The position numbers and the translations under genes were made by a program. From positions 206,328-270,327 of the forward strand of contig JACKPA010000009.1 of NCBI GenBank assembly GCA_024233865.1: a stretch of DNA of 64,000 nucleotides, in the 5' to 3' direction. The notes beneath the pieces were generated by a model. That model worked only from the letters and a program-made list of their open reading frames with translations. It did not search any database and had not been told where the DNA came from. The stretch comes from Leptospiraceae bacterium. Its GTDB lineage: Bacteria; Spirochaetota; Leptospiria; Leptospirales; Leptospiraceae. Below, piece by piece: positions 45,197 through 55,065 of the stretch (the first letter of the stretch is position 1; each line of letters starts with the position of its first letter).

Positions 45197-47739
45197 AAAA
45201 AAACATTATATACAGACTAAACCGAGACTTGATTAAGCTAATATCATATATTCCTGCTCGCTTTTTTAAAAGAGATTACAGCATTTTATATTTAATATTA
45301 TTGCTTGGCAGTTTTGGTTTTTTAAATCTTTTGTTTCTGATTGGTTCGGTAGATGATTATCTAAGGTTACCACAGGCGGTACAATATGAATTACCTTCCA
45401 AATTGTATGCGGTAAATCAAAAAAATGAATATGAAGTGATAGCCGAATACTATAAATTCTCCAGGATTCAAATTTCCTTGGAACAGCTAAAAAATGAGGT
45501 AGATTCAGCTGACTCAAGACCAAAAATCATTCAGTGTTTTCTTGCTACGGAAGACAACAATTTTTATGACCATTTTGGTATTGATTTTAAGGGGATTTTA
45601 AGAGCCTTTGTTGTAAACATTATGGCGGGAAAAATAAAGGAAGGTGCTTCTACAATCACCATGCAGGTTGCACGATTAAAATTTTTAAGCTCCAGACGAA
45701 CATTTTTTCGTAAAGCAAAAGAAGCCTGGCTCGCTCTTTGGATGGAACTATCTTTTAGCAAAAACACGATTATGGAAGTCTACTTAAACGAAATTCCATT
45801 AGGACATGGAACGGAAGGTGTTGCAGCTGCTGCCAGGTTTTATTTTAGAAAAGATATTAATGAACTAGCCTGGGGGGAAGCAGCATTACTCGCTAGTTTA
45901 ACTACAAGACCAAAGGAATTTAGTCCCTTGGTAAACCCCGTTACTTCTATGAACAAGGTTAAGGTCGTTTTCAAAAAACTCGTTGAAACCGGAAAATTAG
46001 ATATTCAAAGAGCAGAAAGTGAATACAAACTCCTTTTGGAAGATTATTACGGGAATTTGAATCGTTCTCCCAATGCTTCAGCTTTTGCTGATAGGCTAAA
46101 TCGTTTTCCCTATTTTACTGAGCATATAAGAAAAACACTATTATCAGAAAAAATTGTAAACAGAAAGCAACTCTATACCGGAGGACTAAGGATCTATTCT
46201 ACATTGAATATCCACCACCAAACAATTGCAGAGGATGTGATTTCCAAAACCTTGGAAAAACAAACCCAAATATCAAATCAAAGAATATTCAAAGACGTGG
46301 AAGTGTTTGATCAAAGGTATGGCGGTGTATACGATCTCATAAATTTTCTTTCCGGTATGAAACATATTGAGCACAAGGAAGAAGGAAAAGAATCTTATTT
46401 ACAATCCAGAAGTGATATTCCGGATTTTAAGTTTAAAATTTCCAGGATAGAGCGAAAGTTTAGCAGATTAATGCAGGAAGATGTTAGGGAAACTCTCTCC
46501 CTTTTAAATCTCATTTCCGGTTCTGACCCGGTAGGAGAAGCAATAGACCAGAATTTTACCACACAAAAGCTCCAACCTTCTTTACTTCAAGTGGAAGGCG
46601 CTCTGATCAGTATGCGCCCCAAGACCGGATATATAACAACACTGGTAGGAGGGACGGACTTTCGATCTGACAATCAAAAAATCAGACCTTTTCAGGCTTA
46701 TAGACAACCTGGTTCTTCTTTCAAACCTTTGATTTATAGCTCTGCTTTGGAATATTCCGGTCAAAATCCTGATTCGGAAACCAATGTTACGGCAGCTACG
46801 CTATTTTTGGATTCACCGCTTCAATTTTTACTGGAAGGAGGAGACGAATGGTCTCCGGAAAATTATAGCTTGGAATATTCCGGGTTTATGCGATTACGGT
46901 CTGCTCTTACAAAATCAAAAAATTCGGTTGCCGTTCGAGTTGTAGAGCAATTGGGACTATCGAAGATTTTACCAACACTTACGGAACTTTTACAGTTAGG
47001 AAAAAACAGACCCATTCCGAGAAATTATTCTGTAGCCTTAGGCTCTTTTGAAGTTACACCTTATGAAATGGCAAGGGCTTATGGTACAATTGCTTCTGGA
47101 GGTGAGGAGCTAAACCCTATTTCCATTTTATATATAACCGATAAAGAAGGACAATTGGTTAGAGACTTCCGAGTGGAAGAGGAAAAAAGGCAAAAAAAGA
47201 AGATACTAAGCCCTGAAACTTGTTTTATTATTACCGATATGATGGAAGATGTAATCAAAAGCGGGACAGGAAAAGTAATTAAAAACTATGAAATAAACAG
47301 ACCCGTAGCTGGAAAAACAGGAACAACCAATAACTATCGGGATGCTTGGTTTGTGGGATATTCTCCGGAATTGGTGACTGCCATTTGGATTGGATATGAC
47401 CAAGGAACTGTTTCTTTGGGTAAAGGTATGACTGGTGGCGTTGTGGCTGCACCTGCGTGGGGAGAATTTATGTCTAAAGCTCTCAAAAGTGAACCCAAGC
47501 AAAAGTTTGATTTTGGTGAACTAAAAATTGTGAAAGAGAAAATTTGCGAATTATCCGGTAAATTACCAACAAAATCTTGTAAAAAGAAAATGGAAGAATA
47601 TTTTATCGAAGGAACTGTTCCAACAGAAGAATGTGACGTTCATGGAGGCGGATTTGGTTTTTCACCCAGCCCAAGAAAGTCTAAAAAAGAAAGAGAAGAA
47701 AAGAATATTTATAAAGGCGATGATAATATTGATTTTTAA
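45193..47739 (+). CDS. Class A penicillin-binding protein (PBP1A type)
   Basis: This 848-residue bifunctional peptidoglycan synthase has an N-terminal membrane anchor (about residues 33-55). The GT51 glycosyltransferase domain has the catalytic Glu at E120 in LATEDNNFYDH, then GASTITMQVARL and NEIPLGHGTEG. The transpeptidase domain has the active-site SxxK at S508-K511 in PGSSFKP, SxN at 575-577 and KTGT at 708-711. The C-terminus is a basic, low-complexity tail. The gene is followed by a short tandem repeat and then a LysM/M23 endopeptidase gene, a coherent cell-wall cluster. Confidence 0.95.
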   Translation: MKKNIIYRLNRDLIKLISYIPARFFKRDYSILYLILLLGSFGFLNLLFLIGSVDDYLRLPQAVQYELPSKLYAVNQKNEYEVIAEYYKFSRIQISLEQLKNEVDSADSRPKIIQCFLATEDNNFYDHFGIDFKGILRAFVVNIMAGKIKEGASTITMQVARLKFLSSRRTFFRKAKEAWLALWMELSFSKNTIMEVYLNEIPLGHGTEGVAAAARFYFRKDINELAWGEAALLASLTTRPKEFSPLVNPVTSMNKVKVVFKKLVETGKLDIQRAESEYKLLLEDYYGNLNRSPNASAFADRLNRFPYFTEHIRKTLLSEKIVNRKQLYTGGLRIYSTLNIHHQTIAEDVISKTLEKQTQISNQRIFKDVEVFDQRYGGVYDLINFLSGMKHIEHKEEGKESYLQSRSDIPDFKFKISRIERKFSRLMQEDVRETLSLLNLISGSDPVGEAIDQNFTTQKLQPSLLQVEGALISMRPKTGYITTLVGGTDFRSDNQKIRPFQAYRQPGSSFKPLIYSSALEYSGQNPDSETNVTAATLFLDSPLQFLLEGGDEWSPENYSLEYSGFMRLRSALTKSKNSVAVRVVEQLGLSKILPTLTELLQLGKNRPIPRNYSVALGSFEVTPYEMARAYGTIASGGEELNPISILYITDKEGQLVRDFRVEEEKRQKKKILSPETCFIITDMMEDVIKSGTGKVIKNYEINRPVAGKTGTTNNYRDAWFVGYSPELVTAIWIGYDQGTVSLGKGMTGGVVAAPAWGEFMSKALKSEPKQKFDFGELKIVKEKICELSGKLPTKSCKKKMEEYFIEGTVPTEECDVHGGGFGFSPSPRKSKKEREEKNIYKGDDNIDF

Positions 47740-47789
47740 TGGGTATTATTCAAGAAGTGAGTTGCTCCCTTCGACTACGCTCAGGGAAC

Positions 47790-47885
47790 GTTTGACGGGC
47801 ATTGAGCGTAGTAGTTTGACGGGCATTGAGCGTTGTAGTTTGACGGGCATTGAGCGTTGTAGTTTGACGGGCATTGAGCGTTGTC
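47790..47885. repeat. Four tandem 24-bp repeats
   Basis: Four consecutive units of 24 bases, each starting GTTTGACGGGCATTGAGCGT, lie between the PBP1A stop and the M23 gene. Only unit 1 (AGTA ending) and unit 4 (ending TGTC) differ from the others. The flanks (CTTCGACTACGCTCAGGGAACG before, and GTCGAAATGTCCC after) form the arms of a palindromic intergenic element that the units expand. It is not a CRISPR: there are no spacers. Confidence 0.9.
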
Positions 47886-47917
47886 GAAATGTCCCTTTGT
47901 AAGATCGGAATATAAAA

Positions 47918-49000
47918 ATGATAAAAAGAAAACTTAGCCAAAAAACTAAATTCGGGCATGAATTACTAAAAACGAAAAACTTTTCTCTGATATATTTAGA
48001 TTCTGGGAATTTACACTATTCGTATAAAAAAGACAGGACTCTAATATTTGGTGATATCGACCTAAGCAAAAAAAGGTTTAAAATTATTCCCTTGTTTCTA
48101 CTGGCTTCCATTTTCACCATTTATATCGGATTTATACCGGAATCAAAAGCAGCTATGAATGGTGTTATTGAAAACCGAGAATATGAGGAAAATAGCGAAA
48201 GAGATAAATACGCAAAAAAAGCTGATAAAAAGTATTTGGAAGAAACCGAGAAAATGAAAATGAAATATCTCTCTTCACAAAGTAAAAGAAGTGAAAAGCT
48301 AAGAATTATCCATTACAAAGTAAAACCTTATGAATCCATTTTGGACATTTCCAAAAAATTCAATTTGTCTATAGAATCCATCCTCGCTTCTTCCAATTTG
48401 AAAGACGGAAACTTACAACCGGGAACAATTCTGAATATTCCCAACAAACAAGGCTTACTCTACAAATTTAAAAAAGGGGATACTTTAGCAAAAGTTGCCA
48501 GCTTTTACCAAGTTTCCATACAAGATGTCGTGGGAGAAAATGAATTAACCGATGTAGACGTGTTTTTACCAGGACAGAAAATATTTTTACCAGGCGCATC
48601 CATACCTGAATCCCCAATCGTATGGTATCCTCCTGTTTCTTCCAGGAGGATTACATCGGGATTTGGTTGGAGAACTTTCCCAACACCCAAATTCCATGAT
48701 GCTCTTGATTTACGTGCCAATTATGATATTGTAAGAGCTGCTAGAACAGGTGTTGTTATTTTTAGCGGATGGATGGGAGGTTATGGAAATACGGTCATTA
48801 TCGACCACACAAAAGGCTTTAAAACTTTGTATGCTCATAATTCCAAGTTAAAAGTTAGAGCCGGAGATTATGTAAGAGCTAACAAGGCAATAGCTGTTTC
48901 GGGATGTACAGGATATTGTTTTGGTGCGCATTTGCACTTTGAAGTCATTAAAAATGGAAAAACCGTAAATCCGAAAAAATATGTTGGAGGTTTGAGATGA
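47918..49000 (+). CDS. M23 metallopeptidase with LysM domains
   Basis: This 360-residue protein has a membrane-anchor segment (about residues 51-70) and two LysM peptidoglycan-binding units (IHYKVKPYESILDISKKFN and LYKFKKGDTLAKVASFYQ). A C-terminal peptidase M23 domain keeps the zinc ligands in FHDALDLRA (HxxxD) and GAHLHFEV (HxH). It should hydrolyse peptide crosslinks in the sacculus or act as a divisome activator. It is encoded downstream of PBP1A and overlaps the next lipoprotein gene by four bases. Confidence 0.93.
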   Translation: MIKRKLSQKTKFGHELLKTKNFSLIYLDSGNLHYSYKKDRTLIFGDIDLSKKRFKIIPLFLLASIFTIYIGFIPESKAAMNGVIENREYEENSERDKYAKKADKKYLEETEKMKMKYLSSQSKRSEKLRIIHYKVKPYESILDISKKFNLSIESILASSNLKDGNLQPGTILNIPNKQGLLYKFKKGDTLAKVASFYQVSIQDVVGENELTDVDVFLPGQKIFLPGASIPESPIVWYPPVSSRRITSGFGWRTFPTPKFHDALDLRANYDIVRAARTGVVIFSGWMGGYGNTVIIDHTKGFKTLYAHNSKLKVRAGDYVRANKAIAVSGCTGYCFGAHLHFEVIKNGKTVNPKKYVGGLR

Positions 49001-50088
49001 AAAGTTTAAAAATTGCTTTTGGGTTATCCATAGCTGCTATGTTGTATTTTGTTTTGCACTGCTCCTCTGTGAATTTGGGTAACGAGCTAAACAAAAGAAT
49101 CGTGGATCCGTATGACGCAACAAAGGAAGTTCCGATTTTATACCTAACCTATAGAAAGATAAATCCCAAAGCTGTTCCTTCTTGTTCCGATTCATATTAT
49201 ACATCGGAGAAAGATTCGGAAGGAAAATTTGGGATTTGCTCGGTGAATGTTCCGGCTATGCACGAGATAGGAATAATTGATTATCAAAATTCCGGTGAGG
49301 CAAACAAATACTTTCAGTTTAAGCGATTTGAATACCACAGCAAAGATAGCTTTCTAAAAAAGGTAAAAGGCTCAAGTTTTCCAGAGATTATGGTTTTTGT
49401 TCATGGATTTAACGTTCGCTTTGAAGAAGCGGTTTTAAGGGCTTCTCAAATTCAGTATGACCTAAAATTTCCCGGACTTATGGTTTTGTTTACATGGCCT
49501 GCCGGTTCCCAAGATGGAATGTTAAACAAACTCAATATCAAAAAAACGTATTCCTTTAACCAAGAAAACGCAAAAAAATCTATTCCGGATTTAAAGAATC
49601 TATTAAAAGAATTAAAAACTACCGGTAAAAAAATTCATCTTATTGTTCATTCTATGGGACACCAAATCGCCATACCGGCTTTAGCTGAATTATCAGCCGA
49701 AGGAGAAGAAAAATTACTTTCCGAATTGGTTTTGAATGCACCGGATTATGATGCCGGAGATTTTAAAAGAAAAGCTCCGGCATTGACAAAAATGTCCAAA
49801 CGTGTTACTGTTTACTGTTCTCCCGGAGACAACGCATTGATAATTTCCGGTCAGGTAAATGAAAATACAAGGGTAGGTACTTGTGAAAAGGTAACAGGTG
49901 TAGATATGATAAATGTAAACCCTGTGGATTCACCCATATTAGGAATCGGAGGCTTGGGGCATGGCTACTATTCATCAAGACCGATTATTACAGACTTATA
50001 CCAACTGATTTTGGGTATAGATGCTTCCAAGAGGCTTTTTATTCGCAAATCTTTTACGAACAACGAAGATTATGTATTAAGAAAGTAG
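48997..50088 (+). CDS. DUF900-type alpha/beta hydrolase lipoprotein
   Basis: The signal peptide ends YFVLHC, a spirochaete-style lipobox with the acylated Cys near residue 22. The core is a DUF900 alpha/beta hydrolase: MVFVHGFNVRFEEAVLRASQ, FTWPAGSQ and the nucleophile elbow LIVHSMGHQIA with its catalytic Ser. The Asp and His residues come later (NAPDYDAGDF, GLGHGYYSS). Substrate unknown. The start overlaps the M23 stop by ATGA, so it is probably part of the same envelope operon. Confidence 0.83.
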   Translation: MKSLKIAFGLSIAAMLYFVLHCSSVNLGNELNKRIVDPYDATKEVPILYLTYRKINPKAVPSCSDSYYTSEKDSEGKFGICSVNVPAMHEIGIIDYQNSGEANKYFQFKRFEYHSKDSFLKKVKGSSFPEIMVFVHGFNVRFEEAVLRASQIQYDLKFPGLMVLFTWPAGSQDGMLNKLNIKKTYSFNQENAKKSIPDLKNLLKELKTTGKKIHLIVHSMGHQIAIPALAELSAEGEEKLLSELVLNAPDYDAGDFKRKAPALTKMSKRVTVYCSPGDNALIISGQVNENTRVGTCEKVTGVDMINVNPVDSPILGIGGLGHGYYSSRPIITDLYQLILGIDASKRLFIRKSFTNNEDYVLRK

Positions 50089-50126
50089 TCCTTTTAACCC
50101 TGTAAATGGGAAAAAAACCGCAGGTT

Positions 50127-50230
50127 TTATCCAAAAGCTTGTTGCATTCTGTCCTGCTCTGATTTGGAAATACCAAGTTGCTTGGCGATATTTCTCCAAT
50201 TACTCACAGCAGTTTGATGAATGATTACAG
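50127..50230 (-). pseudogene. C-terminal relic of a HipA-family toxin
   Basis: The minus strand reads IHQTAVSNWRNIAKQLGISK, then SEQDRMQQAFG and a stop at 50127-50129. This is the characteristic C-terminus of HipA kinases (…W…A…LG(I/L)S..E…M..AF). Nothing of the kinase domain is present on the 5' side, where a 22-base palindrome lies and similarity ends. The remaining bases 50089-50338 hold no gene. Confidence 0.5.
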
Positions 50231-50246
50231 GCTTGGAAGCCTGTAA
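50225..50246. repeat. 22-bp palindrome
   Basis: Perfect 10-base arms, TTACAGGCTT and its complement AAGCCTGTAA, around a GG centre. It abuts the 5' edge of the HipA relic. It could be a small palindromic repeat or a hairpin; there is no poly-T on either side to make it a terminator. Confidence 0.7.
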
Positions 50247-50338
50247 TATCGCAGCCAAGATGGCTACGGTACTTTACAAAAACTTATGCTATATTACTTA
50301 TATTGACAAGCGTCTAATAATGTTAAGACTAGCTCTTA

Positions 50339-50707
50339 TTAGTCAACACCCGGAAAAGAATCTACATATTTGATGGTGAAGTCTGGGAAAGAATCTACAA
50401 ATTTTACCGTAAAGTCTGGAAAAGCATTTACAAATTTCCATTTTCCACAAGAATCAGGGAAAGAGCTAACGTTTTTTACCTTTAAGTCGGGAAAGCTAGT
50501 CACTACTTTCACCTTAAAATCGGGGAAGCTATCTACGATTTTGATACTGCCTTGTAATCTCTTTCCTTTGAAAGTGCAATCTTTTCCAACTTTTCCATTG
50601 GCATTAACAAAACTAGGAATAATTAAAAACAATAGTCCTATTTTGATGAACCAGGATTTTCCTTTGCAAATGAAGCCACACGGCTCTTGACAAAACAATT
50701 TTTTCAA
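50339..50707 (-). CDS. Secreted 7(1) septoil knot domain protein
   Basis: A signal-like hydrophobic segment (FIKIGLLFLIIPSFVNA) precedes a ~75-residue domain. The domain opens DCTFKGKRLQGSIKI and repeats an xSFPD unit six times (VDSFPD, VTSFPD, VSSFPD, VNAFPD, VDSFPD, VDSFPG), with a CGKWKF segment in the middle. This pattern is that of the 7(1)-septoil-knot family, small proteins whose chain forms a seven-crossing knot. Only ATG 50707 gives a standard start. It requires a long n-region and overlaps the end of purU by 95 bases, so a rarer internal start is possible. Biological role unknown. Confidence 0.72.
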   Translation of the reverse strand: MKKLFCQEPCGFICKGKSWFIKIGLLFLIIPSFVNANGKVGKDCTFKGKRLQGSIKIVDSFPDFKVKVVTSFPDLKVKNVSSFPDSCGKWKFVNAFPDFTVKFVDSFPDFTIKYVDSFPGVD

Positions 50708-51479
50708 AGTCTCTACCTATCCTTTTTAAATCTTCTATATCATTTTTATGACTCACACGAACAACATCTTGTTCGATAATCGGTCCAGCATCCAGTTCAT
50801 CGGCTGCGTAATGACTGGTTGCTCCAATTATTTTAACACCTCTTTCGTAAGCTTTTTCGTAAGGTTTGGCACCAGGAAAAGCTGGTAAAAAAGAATGGTG
50901 TATGTTGATTATTTTATTGGGATAATGTGCAATAAAATTTTGTGATAAAATTTGCATATAACGTGCTAAAACAATAAAGTCAATTTTAAATTTTTTTAAG
51001 ATTTCCAAAACTTCCTTTTCTTTATCTATTTTTGTTTCCAGAGTTACGGGTAAGTAATAATAAGGAATTCCATATTGTTGGGCAATAGGTTTTGTAGTTT
51101 CATGGTTACTAATAATGAGAGGAATATCAACTTTCCATTCACCGGACTGCCATTTTGACAATAATTCATAGAGGCAGTGGGAATATTTGGAAACAAAAAT
51201 AGCCATCTTGGGAATTTCACCGGAGAAATAGAGTTTCCATTTCATTTGAAACCTGTCTGCAATCAATACTTTAAAAAATTCTCCAATCTTTTCTTTGGGT
51301 ATGGAAAACTCTTTTAGTTCCCAAGCAACTCTCATAAAAAAAACTTGTTGGGCTAAATCTGTGTGTTGATCCAGATCAATAATATTTCCACCGTTTTTGA
51401 AAATGAATTCCGTTATGGTAGTTACAAGACCTTTTTGATCCGGACAAGAAACGAGTAGTATTGCATTTTGAGATTTCAT
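50613..51479 (-). CDS. purU: Formyltetrahydrofolate deformylase
   Basis: It hydrolyses 10-formyl-THF to THF and formate, supplying formate for purine synthesis or balancing one-carbon pools. From ATG 51479 it has 288 residues. An N-terminal ACT domain (ILLVSCPDQKGLVTTITEFI) is followed by the formyltransferase-like domain with FIVLARYMQILS, IINIHHSFLPAFPGAKPYE, IGATSHYAADELDAGPIIEQ and NRTIVF. The catalytic His and Asp of HHSF and DAG are present. The start is two bases after the exporter stop, with GGGAA upstream; an open extension of 30 codons lies inside that gene and is dismissed. Confidence 0.94.
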   Translation of the reverse strand: MKSQNAILLVSCPDQKGLVTTITEFIFKNGGNIIDLDQHTDLAQQVFFMRVAWELKEFSIPKEKIGEFFKVLIADRFQMKWKLYFSGEIPKMAIFVSKYSHCLYELLSKWQSGEWKVDIPLIISNHETTKPIAQQYGIPYYYLPVTLETKIDKEKEVLEILKKFKIDFIVLARYMQILSQNFIAHYPNKIINIHHSFLPAFPGAKPYEKAYERGVKIIGATSHYAADELDAGPIIEQDVVRVSHKNDIEDLKRIGRDFEKIVLSRAVWLHLQRKILVHQNRTIVFNYS

Positions 51480-51480
51480 C

Positions 51481-53382
51481 TTAATTCCCATTAACAACAA
51501 ACTGGTTTTCATACAATTTTGTATAAATTCCATTTTGTGCAAGAAGAGATTCATGATCTCCTTGCTCAACCACTTCGCCGTCGTGGAGAACTACTATTTT
51601 TTTTACCGAGCGGATGGTTGATAAACGATGTGCTATGATAAACATTGTTCTACCTTCAAACAACCTATGCAAGGCATCACTCACCAACTTTTCAGACTGG
51701 GCATCCAATGCACTTGTTGCTTCATCCAAAATCAAGATTTCCGGGTCTCTTAACAAAGCTCTGGCGATAACAAGCCTTTGTCTCTGCCCTCCGGAAAGAT
51801 TTAACCCTCTTATACCAAGCAAACTATCGTATCCATGTTCCATTTCCATTATGAATTCATGAGCATTGGCAAGTGTTGCAGCATAAATAATTTCTTCCCT
51901 GAGACAACCAGGCATACCGTAAGCTATGTTTTCCGCAACCGTTCCATGAAATAAAAATATATCTTGGGTTACAATTCCAATCTTTTTCCGAACATCTGCC
52001 AAACTATAGGTGCTAATATCAACGTTATCAAACAATATTTTTCCTTTAGTTGGAATATAAAACATGGGAATCAAGTCCATAAGAGTTGACTTTCCGCTGC
52101 CACTCTGTCCTACAAACGCAACCGTATCTCCGATATTTATTTTTAAGTTGATACTTTTTAAAACTTCCGTTTTCGATTCGGTATATTGAAAATAAATGTC
52201 TTGGAATTCAATGGAATCTTTTAAGGTTCGGATTTTGGCTTTGTAAGGAGTATAAGACACTTTTTCGCCTGCTTCTCCGTCCCTATCGATGATTTCAAAA
52301 ATTCTCTCACCGGCAGCTATTGATTGTGAAATTTTTCCAATCATTTGTGACAATTGAGTTAATGGTCTTAATAAAAAGAGCAGGGTCAATAAAAAAGTCA
52401 TAAATTCGCCCTGAGTAAATTGTTGTGTTGCAATAAACTTAGCTCCAATAGAAAAGAATCCTAATACTACCAAAGAAGAAGTAAACTCAACCAGGGCCGG
52501 AGCTATTTGCAAATAAAATTGTCCTTTGAAATTTCTCCAAGTTGCCTTTTCATTGATATCCGTAAACCTTGCCAATTCAAAAGACTCTGCATTAAAGATT
52601 CTAATTTCTTTCATTCCAGAAAGAATTTCTTGTATGTGCCCGTTTAGATTTGCCATTCTTTCTTGGAATTTCGTAGTAGACTTCAAGATTTTGTTGGTGA
52701 ATAAGGTAACCGGATATACCAGAATGGGAACGGTAAAAATAGCGATTACTAAAAGCTCAGTATTCAAATAGAGTAGTATGGTAAGGTGAGTTATCACATA
52801 AAAAAAGTTTATAATAGCATCCCGCAAATTACTGGAAATAACGGCAGCAATTATTTCAACATCATTGATAATGCGGCTCATAAGGATCCCAGATTTCTCT
52901 TTATAAAACAAGTTGAGAGAGAGATTTTGCATTTTGTCAAACAGTTCTTGTCGCAAATCTCTTACAGCGGTATAGCCCGTTGTTGCAATGTAGTAAACGG
53001 ATAGCAGATAGGTTATAAGTTTTAATAAATACATCGGCATCACAAACTTGCACACAAGCCAAACAACTTCTTTTGAAGTTTTATCTTTTGTTAGAGAATT
53101 CACTGACTGCTTAAAATCAATAATGAGTCGCTTGATCCTTTCCAATCCGTCCAAAGAATCCTCTCCAAAAAACCTTTCTTTTAATAAAATGTTCTTCTCC
53201 GGGATTGTAAACTCAAATTTAAATCCTTCTTTTTTGCTGGAATCCAGTGAATCAAATAAAGGAATTAGAGCAGTGAGAGAAATAGCGTTTAAAATGGCTG
53301 TAAATAAAGCACATACAACTCCCGCTAAAAACCTATATTTATAACGTAAAGAATAAGAAATCAATCGTCTAAAAATTCGCAT
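51481..53382 (-). CDS. MsbA-like ABC exporter (half-transporter)
   Basis: This 633-residue protein has about six N-terminal membrane helices (first ~340 residues; ABC transporter type 1 domain). A C-terminal ATPase has Walker [11 protein letters not shown], signature [20 protein letters not shown] and Walker [13 protein letters not shown]. It should homodimerise as a lipid or drug flippase. The family includes MsbA, essential for lipid A-core translocation; this assignment is by overall resemblance. It is the upstream partner of purU, probably co-transcribed. Confidence 0.9.
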   Translation of the reverse strand: MRIFRRLISYSLRYKYRFLAGVVCALFTAILNAISLTALIPLFDSLDSSKKEGFKFEFTIPEKNILLKERFFGEDSLDGLERIKRLIIDFKQSVNSLTKDKTSKEVVWLVCKFVMPMYLLKLITYLLSVYYIATTGYTAVRDLRQELFDKMQNLSLNLFYKEKSGILMSRIINDVEIIAAVISSNLRDAIINFFYVITHLTILLYLNTELLVIAIFTVPILVYPVTLFTNKILKSTTKFQERMANLNGHIQEILSGMKEIRIFNAESFELARFTDINEKATWRNFKGQFYLQIAPALVEFTSSLVVLGFFSIGAKFIATQQFTQGEFMTFLLTLLFLLRPLTQLSQMIGKISQSIAAGERIFEIIDRDGEAGEKVSYTPYKAKIRTLKDSIEFQDIYFQYTESKTEVLKSINLKINIGDTVAFVGQSGSGKSTLMDLIPMFYIPTKGKILFDNVDISTYSLADVRKKIGIVTQDIFLFHGTVAENIAYGMPGCLREEIIYAATLANAHEFIMEMEHGYDSLLGIRGLNLSGGQRQRLVIARALLRDPEILILDEATSALDAQSEKLVSDALHRLFEGRTMFIIAHRLSTIRSVKKIVVLHDGEVVEQGDHESLLAQNGIYTKLYENQFVVNGN

Positions 53383-53443
53383 TATAAATATACTTTTCCA
53401 ATCTGAATTTTAATCGAGAGTTGTATCATTTTTAACAAAAATA

Positions 53444-54613
53444 TTATACGGCGTTAGGATCTACTATGCCTTTCCCATCTGTTAAAAATCTAGAAACGAT
53501 TACTCTTTGAATTTGGGAAGTACCTTCATAGATTTGGAAAATTTTTGCATCTCTATATAATTTTTCTACAGGATATTCCGTATTAAAACCATAACCACCA
53601 AAAACCTGGATAGCGTCTTGGCAAACTCTAACACACATATCACCACAAAAAGCTTTTGCGATAGAAGCTTGATAAGTATTTCTATGTCCATTATCTATCA
53701 ACCAGGCTGCCTGCCAGCATAAAAGTCTTCCGGCCTCTACGTCTTTTGCCATGTCCGCTAACATAAAACTAATCCCTTGGTTATTGGCAATAGATGATCC
53801 AAAGGCAGTTCTTGTTTTAGCGTATTCAACGGAATATTCCAAAGCAGCCCTCGCCACTCCAACTGCACCTATGGCGACACAAGGTCTAGTATGATCAAAA
53901 GCAGCCATTGCCACCTTAAAGCCTTCTCCTTCTTTACCAATCATCTGATTTTTGGGAACTTTTACGTCTTCAAAGGTAATAGCCCTTGTATCGGAGCACC
54001 TTTGCCCCATGTTTTTTTCTTTTTTACCTATAATTACCCCTGGTGTCTTTGCATCCACTATAAATCCGGAAATACCTTTGTGACCTGCTGCAGGGTCGGT
54101 TTTTGTCAGCACAAAAAACCAATCAGCAACTCCCCCATTGGTAATCCACATTTTTGAACCATTGATAATGTATTCGTCTCCCACTTTTTTTGCAGTAGTT
54201 CGAATTCCAGCTACGTCCGACCCGGCTCCAGGTTCGGTTACGGCGTAAGCACATAGAATAAATTCTCTGGTCATTGGCTCTACGAATTTCTTTTTGGTTT
54301 CATCACTTGCACCAATCAAAACAGGTGCCAATGCTAAGTTATTGGCTAAAATAGCAGTCCCCATACCGGAACAAGCTGCATTAAACTCTTCCGCAATAAT
54401 CAACTCGTCTACATCAGACATTTCAGGACCATTGAATTTAGCTTCAATATGTAAATTCATCAATCCTGCATCCCAAGCTTTTTTTAAAATTGTCATTGGA
54501 TACTCACCGGTTTGGTCATGGTGCTCAGCTTTGGGTAACATCTCATTTTTTGCAAAATCTCTAGCTAGATTTTTCAACGCTTTTTGTTCATCTGTTAATG
54601 AAAAATCGATCAT
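53444..54613 (-). CDS. Acyl-CoA dehydrogenase
   Basis: This 389-residue flavoprotein shows the ACAD signature [16 protein letters not shown] and WITNGG around the FAD site, [15 protein letters not shown], and the C-terminal [20 protein letters not shown]. The catalytic-base segment is IYEGTSQIQ, with Glu at the medium-chain-type position. It oxidises the alpha-beta bond of a fatty acyl-CoA, handing electrons to ETF. No other beta-oxidation gene is next to it. Confidence 0.94.
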   Translation of the reverse strand: MIDFSLTDEQKALKNLARDFAKNEMLPKAEHHDQTGEYPMTILKKAWDAGLMNLHIEAKFNGPEMSDVDELIIAEEFNAACSGMGTAILANNLALAPVLIGASDETKKKFVEPMTREFILCAYAVTEPGAGSDVAGIRTTAKKVGDEYIINGSKMWITNGGVADWFFVLTKTDPAAGHKGISGFIVDAKTPGVIIGKKEKNMGQRCSDTRAITFEDVKVPKNQMIGKEGEGFKVAMAAFDHTRPCVAIGAVGVARAALEYSVEYAKTRTAFGSSIANNQGISFMLADMAKDVEAGRLLCWQAAWLIDNGHRNTYQASIAKAFCGDMCVRVCQDAIQVFGGYGFNTEYPVEKLYRDAKIFQIYEGTSQIQRVIVSRFLTDGKGIVDPNAV

Positions 54614-54832
54614 TTTTTATCGCCTATCATAAAGTTATAATGTTAATTCTTTACGATCTGGTAATATGTCAAGAAAGACTACTTTCGATTTTGTTTATTT
54701 TTCCAAATTGCTTTTAATTTCAATAACCAAATTTTAAAAGTAAACCCTTGATTCTAAAAAATTCATTGACTTTATTACAAAATAAATGTTAATTTTTTAT
54801 ACAACCTATTTTATAAATAGGCAAGAACAACC

Positions 54833-55058
54833 ATGGAACAGCAATTAAGTTTTGAAAAAATTTGGTTATTATTTCAAGAGACCGATAAGAAGTTTCAAGA
54901 AACAGAAAGACTAATAAAAGCAAGTTCACATGGCTTTTTTACGAAGTGAATCGGAAGCTCACCTGCGAGCAGAACGAAAAGGGCTTTTTGTGATTCGTGC
55001 AACAGGTAAAAGTGCATCTATTATCAATGGTGTTGATTTTAGACCTGTTGTTTTTTGA
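54833..55058 (+). pseudogene. Relic of a coiled-coil/nuclease-family ORF with large internal deletion
   Basis: An N-terminal frame starting MEQQLSFEKIWLLFQETDKK ends at a TGA after 37 codons. A second frame, which opens in the same place, supplies a C-terminal segment FLRSESEAHLRAERKGLFVI ending DFRPVVF. The two halves match the two ends of a family I know as DUF3782-like proteins, with an N-terminal coiled coil, a central PD-(D/E)XK-type nuclease core and this C-terminus. The core is absent here, so the gene was deleted internally near 54930 and is out of frame. Family assignment is from memory. The rest of 54614-55065 contains nothing else. Confidence 0.5.
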
Positions 55059-55065
55059 ATTTCAT

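Noticed and set aside
47790..47885. Possible CRISPR array
   Set aside because: Units are directly contiguous, with no spacers and no cas genes in the window.
47633..47902. Open frame with repeated LTGIER units
   Set aside because: The repeats are a translation of the 24-bp tandem array in non-coding DNA; the frame runs through the end of PBP1A and has no ribosome binding site.
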